Below the pieces are notes generated by a model. The model saw only the letters and a list, made by a program, of their open reading frames with translations, was not told where the DNA came from and did not search any database. A DNA stretch of 64,000 nucleotides from DATLWN01 sp963764315 (GTDB lineage: Bacteria > Pseudomonadota > Zetaproteobacteria > Mariprofundales > Mariprofundaceae), in NCBI GenBank assembly GCA_963764315.1, contig CAVXSB010000009.1, positions 1-64,000 on the forward strand, in the 5' to 3' direction. A program made the translations under genes and the position numbers. Numbering within the stretch: position 1 is the first letter of the stretch; each line of letters starts with the position of its first letter. Positions 1 through 6,972 of the stretch are shown piece after piece.

Positions 1-1
1 C

Positions 2-573
2 CATGGCGATGTAACGTTCGATCCCGCCTTCGCGGCGACTTTCGATGCGCGCGTGACGCTCGGCCCGGCGGCGACCGGCGTGGCGCTGGTGGGCGCGGTC
101 GCGATGATGGTCGTGGCCTGCGCGATCGTCCTCGACGTGCTGATGCGGTGGCTGTTCAACTCGCCGATCCTGGGCGTCGACGATCTCAGTCAGTTCAACC
201 TCGCGGTCATCGTCTGCAGCTTTTCCCGGTATGTCTGGTGGGTGGTCACTTCGTGACGGTACGCTTCCTCGGGCGGGCGCTCGGCACGCGTGGCGCGCTG
301 TGGCTCGAAGTGTTCGGCAATCTCTGCACGCTGCTGATCTTCGTCCTGTTCGCTTGGCAGTTCTTCCGTTTCACGCTCTATGACGTGACCTATACCGGGC
401 TCGCCACCGTCGTGCTGGAAATCCCGCAGGCACCGTGGTGGTGGGTCGTCACAGCGCTGATCTGGTTGTGCGTTCCGGTGCAGATCGTCGTGGTCGGCGA
501 ATGCATCCTGCGCGCGGTCCGCGTTATCCCGCGCCCCTCGGCGCACGGCCTTGAGGCCGACGCCGGGGCTTGA
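2..573 (+). CDS. TRAP transporter small permease (DctQ-like), left-edge partial, frameshifted
   Basis: Small membrane subunit of a tripartite ATP-independent periplasmic (TRAP) uptake system. The frame is open to the window edge; a GTG at 53 is a possible start. Hydrophobic segments lie around codons 10-30 and 50-70, and after the break there are two more (FGNLCTLLIFVLFAWQFF; WWWVVTALIWLCVPVQIVVV), the four-helix DctQ pattern. The reading frame breaks at about 221-226, in a run of four T: one added base would join the two halves into one protein of about 173 residues or more. Not adjacent to its own DctP/DctM here, since RidA and SDR genes intervene; the partners may lie to the left. The family call is reasonably sure, the substrate unknown. 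Confidence 0.6.
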   Translation, partial: WRCNVRSRLRGDFRCARDARPGGDRRGAGGRGRDDGRGLRDRPRRADAVAVQLADPGRRRSQSVQPRGHRLQLFPVCLVGGHFVTVRFLGRALGTRGALWLEVFGNLCTLLIFVLFAWQFFRFTLYDVTYTGLATVVLEIPQAPWWWVVTALIWLCVPVQIVVVGECILRAVRVIPRPSAHGLEADAGA

Positions 574-668
574 GCGCGTCGGCGGGACCGCGGCCGCGGC
601 CGCCGAACACCGTTTGACCCTCCGCGCCGGCAGGCGCTTAAATGCGCCGGCCAAACAGGGAGGAACGC

Positions 669-1055
669 ATGGTCAAGCGCTACGACGTCAAGGGTGTGAA
701 CAGCCCGCAGGGCCGGTTCTCGCACGTGGGCGAGATCGGCCCGAATGCACGCCTCTATTATCTGGCCGGCCAGACCGGCGTTGCGCCTGACGGCTCCGTC
801 GCTGCCGACTTCGCCGGCCAGGCGCGTCAGGTCTATGCCAACATTGCCGGCGTGCTCGCCGAATGCGGCATGAGCTGGCAGAACGTCGCCAAGGTCACCA
901 TCTATCTCCTCGACCCCGACGACATGCCCGCCTGGCGCGACATCCAGAAGGAGGCGTTTGCCGGCGTCGTGCCGGCGTCCACCCTGCTGGTCGTCAGCCG
1001 GTTGGCCCGGCCCGAATATCGCATCGAGGTCGAGGTCGTTGCGGCCAAGGACTGA
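669..1055 (+). CDS. RidA/YjgF/YER057c family protein lacking the deaminase arginine
   Basis: 128-residue protein of the RidA family, whose archetype hydrolyses reactive enamine/imine intermediates. The start at 669 follows a strong ribosome site (agggaggaacgc); an in-frame ATG at 642 has none. Family landmarks visible: YYLAGQTG at 30-37, AECGMSWQNVAKVTIYL at 64-80 and the C-terminal RIEVEVVA with the conserved Glu120. The arginine that binds the substrate carboxylate in E. coli RidA (Arg105, in PARS) is replaced: the aligned stretch is PAST (102-105), giving Ser104. Family members without this Arg are generally not 2-aminoacrylate deaminases. Lies between TRAP and SDR genes, so a role in a catabolic pathway is likely but unproven. 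Confidence 0.85.
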   Translation: MVKRYDVKGVNSPQGRFSHVGEIGPNARLYYLAGQTGVAPDGSVAADFAGQARQVYANIAGVLAECGMSWQNVAKVTIYLLDPDDMPAWRDIQKEAFAGVVPASTLLVVSRLARPEYRIEVEVVAAKD

Positions 1056-1110
1056 GCGCCGCTCCCGTCGCGCTCTGCCATTGCCGCGGTACTGCCGGCG
1101 GGGATCTTGA

Positions 1111-1895
1111 ATGGAGATGGGTCTGCAAGGCCGGACCGCGCTCGTCACGGGGGCGTCCAGGGGCATTGGCAAGGCGATTGCCGCTGCACTCGCGGCCGAG
1201 GGCTGCCATCTCGAGCTTGCTGCCACCAACGAGGGGCTGCTGGCCGAACTCGCGGCCGATCTGGCCCGGCGCTACGGCGTGGCCGTCCGGATCCATCCGG
1301 GAGACCTCACCCGCGAAGAGGATCGCGAGCGGCTGGGCCTCGAGGCGCGCAATGTCGACATCCTGGTCAATAACGCCGGTGCGGTGCCGCGTGGCAGCAT
1401 CGAGGAGGTCGATGACGCCGCCTGGCGCCAAGGATGGGAGCTCAAGGTCTTCGGCTATATCAACTTGACCCGGGCGATCTATCCGGCCATGCGAGCGCGG
1501 GGCAGCGGCGTGATCGTCAACGTGATCGGCGTCGCGGGCGTGCAGCCCAACGCGAACTATATCGCGACGACGACCGCCAACGCCGCGATGATCATGTTCA
1601 CCGCGTCGCTCGGCGGCGACAGCGTCCGACACGGCGTGCGTGTGGTTGGCGTTAATCCCGGCCCGACGATCAGCGACCGGTTCGTTGGTGGTCAGAGGCG
1701 ACGTGCCAAGCGGCTGCTCGGGGAAGAGGAACGCTGGCCGGAGTTTCTCGAAGACCTGCCTATGGGCCGCGCTTCCACGGTCGAAGAGGTTGCAGACACG
1801 GTGGTGTTTCTCGCCTCGGACAGGGCGAGCGCGATCAGTGGCACCTCATCCTGATCGACGGCGGGCTGATGTCGCGCGCGCCGAAACTGTTCTGA
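1111..1895 (+). CDS. SDR family oxidoreductase with atypical active site, frameshifted near its end
   Basis: NAD(P)-dependent short-chain dehydrogenase/reductase. TGASRGIG (Rossmann glycine motif) is near residue 14, NNAG near 88, NPGP near 185. It resembles the SDR subgroup in which the classical YxxxK is altered: the active-site tyrosine region reads NYIATTTANAA, with no Lys four residues after Tyr, and the usual Ser is replaced in VIGVAG. Frame 1111 stops at 1852-1854 after SGTSS. One extra base at about 1841-1848 restores the expected end (LILIDGG...PKLF) with a stop at 1893-1895, so the break looks like an indel error. The reaction is unknown. It sits 55 bases after the RidA gene and 130 before the TRAP binding-protein gene. 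Confidence 0.75.
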
Positions 1896-2027
1896 CTTGG
1901 TCCTTTGGTGCCCAAGAACCGTTTGTCGTTGGCACGGCGAGTATCGCGCCTCTATACTCGCACCAGAAAGTGCCACAGTCCCGCGCAGTTGGGACCAGTA
2001 AGAATTGAACTCAGGGAGGAGCAGTCC

Positions 2028-3029
2028 ATGTCCCACACGCTGAAGCTCGGTGCAGTCGGGGCGGCTTGCGTCGCCGCAGCCATTGCATTGGCCCCGCCGG
2101 TCGCGAAGGCCGAAGTGACGCTTCGCGCGGTTTCGTCGTTTCCCAAAACCGAGAAGATGACGGTCGATTACGTGCGGTTCATCGATGCCGTCAACAAGGC
2201 GGGCAAGGGCGTCATCCATATCCGCTATCTCGGCGGCCCCGAGGTTGCCAACCCGCGCGAGCAGCCGATCGGGCTGCGCAAGGGTCTGTTCGACATGATC
2301 TATGGCCCGTCGGCATACTATCTCGGCATGTTCCCCGAAGGCGACATGTTCTACGGCAAGAACACGCCGATGGAGCGGCGCGCCAATGGCTTCTCGGCGC
2401 TGATGGATAAGGCGTACCGCAAGAAGATGGACGCGCATTTCCTGGGCCACTTCATCGGCTCGATCGGGGTCAACCTGTTCCTCACCAAGGAACCCAAGAT
2501 GCGGCCCGACGGTCTGCCCGATCTGACGGGGATGAAGATCCGTTCGTCTCCCGGCTATCGCGACTTCGTCACCGCGCTCGGCGGTACGCCAGTTGTGATG
2601 CGCGGCATGGGCGAAGTGTACACCGCGCTGCAGCGCGGCGTCGTCGACGGCACCGGCTCGCCGATCATCCAGGTACGCGACATCAAGGTCGAGAAGTTCC
2701 TGAAGGTCGGATTCATCCCGAACATCTTCAAGACGGTGATGATCGCGCTGGTCGACGCCAAGAAGTTCGACGGCATGCCGAAGGAGGCGCAGGATATCCT
2801 GGAGAAGACGGCGATCCAGTTCGAGAAGGAGACCTACGAGAGCGCCGAGGCCTACACCAAGCGGGAGCAGGCCGCGCTCGAAAAGGAGGGCGTGAAGTTC
2901 GTCGTTCTGAAGGGCGACGCACGCGAGAAGTGGCTGGACACGTTCCTGAAGGGGCCGTGGGATCGCGCGATGAAGAACAAGGACAAGCTCACGCTCGACA
3001 TCGCGGAAATGCGAAAACTGGCGTACTAG
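2028..3029 (+). CDS. dctP: TRAP transporter periplasmic solute-binding protein (DctP family)
   Basis: 333-residue periplasmic receptor that captures the substrate (usually a carboxylate) and hands it to the DctQM membrane complex. ATG at 2028 follows the strong ribosome site cagggaggagcagtcc. A signal peptide with hydrophobic core AAIALAPPVAKA ends near residue 28. DctP features include the GMKIRS segment followed by the ALGGTPVVM stretch and a YTALQRGVVDG motif that typically shapes the ligand pocket, then FDGMPKEAQDILEK near the C-terminus. Directly upstream of dctQ and dctM with the same direction. The ligand cannot be told from sequence. Confidence 0.9.
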   Translation: MSHTLKLGAVGAACVAAAIALAPPVAKAEVTLRAVSSFPKTEKMTVDYVRFIDAVNKAGKGVIHIRYLGGPEVANPREQPIGLRKGLFDMIYGPSAYYLGMFPEGDMFYGKNTPMERRANGFSALMDKAYRKKMDAHFLGHFIGSIGVNLFLTKEPKMRPDGLPDLTGMKIRSSPGYRDFVTALGGTPVVMRGMGEVYTALQRGVVDGTGSPIIQVRDIKVEKFLKVGFIPNIFKTVMIALVDAKKFDGMPKEAQDILEKTAIQFEKETYESAEAYTKREQAALEKEGVKFVVLKGDAREKWLDTFLKGPWDRAMKNKDKLTLDIAEMRKLAY

Positions 3030-3077
3030 GCGGTTTTCGGTCGCCCGAAACCGCATACCGAAAGGACGGCGCCGCCC

Positions 3078-3590
3078 GTGCGTCCGCTGGTCGACGCCTA
3101 TAACTGGTGGCTCGCGCTGCTGCCCAAGGTGGCGCGGGTCATCCTTACGCTTGCACTGATCTCGATCCTCACCGACGTCACGCTGCGCGACATCGGCGAA
3201 GACCCGCCGGCCTGGACGCTGCCGCTCGTCGAGTACGCGCTGCTCTACATGACGATGATGATGTCGCCCTGGCTGGTGCGCCAGAAAGGGCACATCGTGG
3301 TCGAGGCCTTCACCTCGCTGATGCCGCAGGGCTTCTTCCGCTGGTGGGCGAAGTTCGTCTACCTCGCCTGCGTCGTGATCTGCCTGTTGCTGGCGTATTA
3401 CGCGCTGAGCCTGACGATCGACGCCTATGTCACCGACGACATCGACATCCGCTCGATCGAGATTCCGCGCATCTACCTGTTCCTGCCCATGGTGATCGGG
3501 TTCGTAATGATGGCGATCGAGTTCGCGCGCTATCTGCTGGGCTTCGACACGCTGTATTCCGGGCGCATCGGCGAGACGGGAGCCGCCTGA
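3078..3590 (+). CDS. dctQ: TRAP transporter small permease subunit (DctQ)
   Basis: 170-residue inner-membrane protein with four predicted helices (around residues 15-30, 53-70, 92-112 and 138-155), the DctQ architecture. It starts with GTG at 3078, after aaaggacg about eight bases upstream. WTLPLVEYALLYMTMMMSPWLVRQKGHIVVE matches the conserved DctQ central region that ends in a charged loop. Lies 48 bases after dctP, and its stop is only two bases before the dctM GTG start, so the three form one operon and encode one transporter. Complete, unlike the partial paralogue at the left edge. Confidence 0.88.
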   Translation: MRPLVDAYNWWLALLPKVARVILTLALISILTDVTLRDIGEDPPAWTLPLVEYALLYMTMMMSPWLVRQKGHIVVEAFTSLMPQGFFRWWAKFVYLACVVICLLLAYYALSLTIDAYVTDDIDIRSIEIPRIYLFLPMVIGFVMMAIEFARYLLGFDTLYSGRIGETGAA

Positions 3591-3592
3591 CC

Positions 3593-4916
3593 GTGGAGAT
3601 GGAGTGGTATTACGTCATCCTCATCATGGTCGGCTCGATCGCCGCCTTGATGATGCTCGGCGTTCCGGTCGCGTTCGCCTTCCTGGGCGTCAACATCGTC
3701 GGCTCGTTCCTGTTCATGGGCGGGGTCAACGGCCTCAACCTGGTCGTCGCCAATGCGGCGAGCCGCGTGACGGTCTTCACCTTGGCGCCCATCCCGCTGT
3801 TCATGCTGATGGGCGAGCTGTTCTTCCGAACCGGACTTGCGCTCAAGGTATTCGACACGTTCGATCTGCTGCTCGGCCGGCTGCCGGGACGGCTCGCCTA
3901 TCTCACGGTGGGTGGCGGCACCGTTCTTCTCGGCGCTGACGGGATCGAGCCTCGCCAACACGGCCATGCTCGGCACGCTGATGCTGCCCGAGATGCAGCG
4001 CCGCGGCTACAAGCGCCATATGGCGATGGGTCCGATCATGGGGACGGGCGGGCTCGCCATGATCATTCCGCCGTCGGGCCTTGCGGTGCTGCTGGGCTCG
4101 ATCGCCAATGTCGATGTGGGTGCCTTGCTGGTCGCGGGGTTCCTGCCCGGAATCCTGCTCGCCACGCTCTACTCGACGGCGATCTTCGTGCAGATCCGCA
4201 TCGACCCGGATGCTGCGCCGCAATACGAGCACGAGCCGGTGTCGCTTCCCGCCAAGCTGCGGGCCATCGTCGTCAACATCTTCCCGATGGGGCTGGTGAT
4301 CTTCGCGGTCGTTGGGTTCATCGTACTCGGCTGGGCGACACCAACCGAGGCGGCGGCCTTCGGCGCGGGCGCGGTGGTGGTCCTCGGCCTGGCGTTCCGC
4401 TGCCTGACCTGGTCCATCTGGTGGGCCGCGACCGACGGCGCGCTGCGCGTTGCGGCGATGGTGTTCATCATTATCATCGGCTCGTCGACGTTCAGCCAGC
4501 TTCTCGCCTATACCGGCGCGACCCAGGAACTGGTCGCCTGGGTCACCAGCTTCGACCTGACCACGCTCGAACTCGTCGCCTGCATGTTCGGCGTCCTCCT
4601 GTTCCTCGGCACGTTCATGGAGCAGGCCTCCATGCTGATGCTGACGGTGCCGATCTTCTATCCGGTCATCCGCGCCGTCGGGCTGGACCCGGTGTGGTTC
4701 GGGATCATCATGCTGCTGGGGCTGGAGATGAGCCTCACGACCCCGCCGCTCGGGCTGCTGCTATTCGTAATGATGAGCGTCGCCCCCAAGGGCACCACCC
4801 TGTGGCAGGTCGCGGGTGCCGCGCTGCCCTATCTCGGGTGCGATGCGACCGTGTTCTGCCTGCTGGTCGCCTTCCCGCAGATCGCCTTGTTCCTGCCCGG
4901 CCTGATGTCGGTCTGA
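3593..4916 (+). CDS. dctM: TRAP transporter large permease subunit (DctM), frameshifted
   Basis: Large membrane subunit that forms the transport channel; about 440 residues and 12 helices when rejoined. The first part (GTG at 3593) has the family N-terminus (GVPVAFAFLG, APIPLFMLMGELFF). The frame breaks at about 3921-3929, where an extra base, probably T, turns the expected GTVFSALTGSSLANTAMLG into a different frame. The rest runs to 4916 with hallmarks such as GLAMIIPPSGLAVLLGSIANV and EMSLTTPPLGLLLFVM. Family and order are sure; the break is more likely a sequencing error than a real mutation because both halves remain well conserved. Confidence 0.85.
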
Positions 4917-4967
4917 GCCGGACACGGTTGTCGTCTTTCCAGCTCAACATCGAAAGGAAACGGGAAC

Positions 4968-5012
4968 ATGATCTACGAAGAGCGCGAATACACCCTCAAG
5001 ACCGGCCAGGTC
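4968..5012 (+). pseudogene. NIPSNAP family protein, first ~15 codons only
   Basis: ATG at 4968 with ribosome site gaaaggaaacggg begins MIYEEREYTLKTGQVG, the typical opening of NIPSNAP-domain proteins (ferredoxin-like barrel proteins often found in catabolic clusters). After about codon 15 the translation stops resembling the family and matches the antisense of a TPR gene instead. The open frame continues to 5423, but that extension is an artefact of the junction. It would have been the last gene of the TRAP cluster. Confidence 0.55.
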
Positions 5013-5016
5013 GGCC
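5003..5016. other. Junction between two unrelated genomic segments
   Basis: To the left lies an interrupted NIPSNAP N-terminus read on the plus strand; to the right an interrupted TPR protein read on the minus strand. The shared stretch ggccaggtcggc (about 5004-5015) fits both genes, so the breakpoint cannot be placed more exactly. Gene content, gene order and apparent phylogenetic origin all change here. Most simply explained as an assembly or library chimera; a true recombination event is possible. Confidence 0.8.
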
Positions 5017-5381
5017 CAGTCGCACAGGGTATCGAAGGCCATGTATGCGGCCATAAGTTCCCCGGGGTTCTGCGAGCGCTCGCGAGCCTCATGCGCCAGG
5101 GCGAGCCCCCGGGCACGGTCGCCGCCCTCCACATGAGCGTAGATCAAGAGGATGCGGGCATCGACGTTGGCGGGTTCCTGCTGCAGCACGGACTCGAGGG
5201 CCTCGATCGATTCACTGAGTTTGCGGCGGTAATACAGGGCGCGGCCGCGTTCGAGCATGGCGCCGGCGTGATCGGGAACGATGTCCAGGATCTTGTGACA
5301 CAGCGCTTCCGCCTCCGCAAGGTGGCCGACGGCGGCATGCTGTTGCGCTTCCTTGAGCCATTTGTCGATCTTGTTCGCCAT
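5013..5381 (-). CDS. TPR-repeat protein, C-terminus lost at the junction
   Basis: ATG at 5381 with ribosome site gagggagcgaaggc on the minus strand. About 120 residues remain with two to three tetratricopeptide repeats (AEAEALCHKILDIVPDHAGA; ESIEALESVLQQEPANVDAR), a protein-interaction scaffold. The frame is cut at about 5013 by the junction; a stop at 4944-4946 belongs to the other segment. It is divergent from fliC. TPR proteins beside flagellin genes are sometimes flagellin-modifying transferases, but no catalytic part is left here to test that. Confidence 0.6.
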
Positions 5382-5504
5382 GCCTTCGCTCCCTCTCGCG
5401 TCGATGTGCCAGGTGCGACATAACCGAGCAAGTTATGGGCCAAGGAGGATCGGCAATCGCGATGCAGCCATGCCGGGTTTGTATGGCGAGATTGCAGTTT
5501 TTCC

Positions 5505-5531
5505 TAAAGTGGTGGCTTCCGGTGCCGATAA
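5505..5531 (+). promoter_or_regulatory. Sigma-28 (FliA) promoter of fliC
   Basis: TAAA at 5505-5508, a 15-base spacer, then GCCGATAA at 5524-5531: an exact match to the sigma-28 consensus (TAAA-N15-GCCGATAA). It lies about 110 bases before the fliC start, so the mRNA has a leader of about 100 bases. FliA itself is encoded at 20349-21110. Confidence 0.92.
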
Positions 5532-5566
5532 TTCTATTTGTGCGGGGACGAGGATGTTCCCTCTCA

Positions 5567-5634
5567 GGGCAGGATGCCCGTACGTGGCAAGGCAAGGCAG
5601 TCGTCCACGTTGTTTATTTAAATACTAAGGAGAG
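5567..5634 (+). promoter_or_regulatory. Candidate CsrA-binding leader of fliC
   Basis: The fliC leader has a short hairpin GGGC-AGGAT-GCCC (5567-5579) with GGA in the loop, the preferred CsrA presentation, and a second GGA inside the ribosome site (taaggagag, about 5625-5634). A further inverted repeat ACGTGG/CCACGT (about 5582-5610) lies between them. Two GGA sites with one at the ribosome site is the arrangement known for CsrA control of flagellin in FliW-containing bacteria. csrA and fliW are in this locus. Binding is inferred. Confidence 0.5.
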
Positions 5635-5640
5635 ATCAAT

Positions 5641-6499
5641 ATGCTGTCTATTCAAACCGATGTGAATTCGCTGAACATTCAAAACAACCTGGGCGTGAAC
5701 AACGCCAGTATGCAGACTGCCGTGCAGCGTCTGTCCTCGGGCTTCCGCATCAACAGTGCTGCGGATGATTCCGCGGGCTACGCCATCGCGGCCAACCTGA
5801 GCAAGACGAACGCCAGTCTGCAGGCCGGCACCAACAACGCCATGCAGGCGTCCGCGATGCTGAATATCGCCAATGCGGGCGTGAATCAGATCAAGGACAT
5901 GCTGGTGCGTCTGCAGACGCTGGCCACCGAGGCTGCCAGTGGTAACAACAGCTCGGCCGCCGATGCCAACCTGAACACCGAGGCGGGCAAGCTGATTACC
6001 GAAATCAACAACATCGCCTCGTCGACCTCGTACAACGGCGTCAATCTGCTGGACGGCACGGGCGGCAGTAGCCTGACCATCCAGGTGGGCGACACCAACG
6101 ACCGCGACCCAGCAGGTGACGCTGGATCTGTCCACCAAGTTCACGACCGCCAGCTTCGGCGCTACTGGCACTGGCTTGCCGGCGTGGCTCTCTCGAGCCT
6201 CGACATCTCGACCCAGTCGGGTGCGACGGCGGCCCTGGGCACGCTGAGCACCGCCATGACACGATCTGTCGACGGCAGCTGCCAAGCTGGGTGCGTCGGT
6301 GAACCAGCTGAACTACGTCAACTCGTATCTGTCCTCGGCAACGACGCAGATGTCGTCTGCGATCTCCACGATCAAGGACGCCAACATGGCGCAGGAAATG
6401 GCCAACTACACCAAGTCCTCGATCCTGGTGCAGGCCGGAACGTCCATGCTGGCCCAGACCAAGCAGGCCGAGCAGAACGTCCTGTCTCTGTTCCGGTAA
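5641..6499 (+). CDS. fliC: Flagellin, frameshifted in this sequence
   Basis: Structural subunit of the flagellar filament, exported by the flagellar type III system. Strong ribosome site (aaggagag) before ATG 5641. The N-terminal D0/D1 helices are clear (QTAVQRLSSGFRINSAADDS), as is the C-terminal D1/D0 (QMSSAISTIKDANMAQEMAN and QAEQNVLSLFR, stop at 6497-6499). Between them the frame shifts at about 6100-6112, shifts back at about 6175-6190, and shifts again at about 6256-6275; the intended residues are readable throughout. When repaired the protein is about 286 residues, small for a flagellin, with almost no hypervariable D2/D3 region. Indel errors are the likely cause. Confidence 0.88.
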
Positions 6500-6524
6500 T
6501 CGGAGCCTAAAGCGATGACGGGCA

Positions 6525-6573
6525 GGCCGGGTCCTATCTTCCCCCGCAAGGGGAGGGAAGGGCCCGGCCTTCT
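6525..6573 (+). terminator. Hairpin terminator after fliC
   Basis: GGCCGGG at 6525-6531 pairs with CCCGGCC at 6563-6569, with an inner CTTCCCC/GGGGAGGGAAG pairing around a gcaa loop, followed by ttct. It lies 26 bases after the fliC stop and ahead of flaG, so fliC is probably its own transcript with some read-through. Confidence 0.65.
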
Positions 6574-6594
6574 CCCGTTCTCCGGAGGTGCAAT

Positions 6595-6969
6595 ATGAGT
6601 AGCATCAATAGTATTTCCTCGGGGGGCTTCCCCATCATTTCCCAGCCGGCTATCGGCAGTGCGGGCGGCAGCGCAGGCACGCTTCCTGCTAGTGCAGGAC
6701 AGACGGGCGGCGTGCAGCCCCAGCAGGGCCAGGGCCAACCGGCTACCCCGGATCAGCTGCAGAAGGCCATCGATCGCATGAACCAGCATCTGGCCGGTAG
6801 CGATCAGAGCGTCCGCATCGGCTATGCCAGCAGCATCCACCAGCTGACGGTGGAGGTCGTGGACAACAGTACGGGCCAGGTGGTCGGACAGTTTCCGTCC
6901 AAGGCGGCGATCGCCAGTGAGGCCGCCATGAACCAGTACATCGGCATGATCCTGAGCAAGGAGGCCTAG
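6595..6969 (+). CDS. flaG: FlaG family protein
   Basis: 124 residues. The C-terminal two-thirds match FlaG: QLQKAIDRMNQHL, then LTVEVVDNSTGQVVGQFPSK and a short terminal helix. FlaG proteins influence filament length and are regularly found between flagellin and cap genes, as here (fliC upstream, fliD four bases downstream). The N-terminus is a Ser/Gly/Gln-rich linker. Start ATG 6595 follows ggaggtgcaat. Confidence 0.85.
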   Translation: MSSINSISSGGFPIISQPAIGSAGGSAGTLPASAGQTGGVQPQQGQGQPATPDQLQKAIDRMNQHLAGSDQSVRIGYASSIHQLTVEVVDNSTGQVVGQFPSKAAIASEAAMNQYIGMILSKEA

Positions 6970-6972
6970 GAC

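Noticed and set aside
4968..5423. A fused NIPSNAP-TPR-antisense protein of 151 residues.
   Set aside because: Only the first 15 codons resemble NIPSNAP; the rest is the antisense of a TPR gene, so it is a product of the junction.
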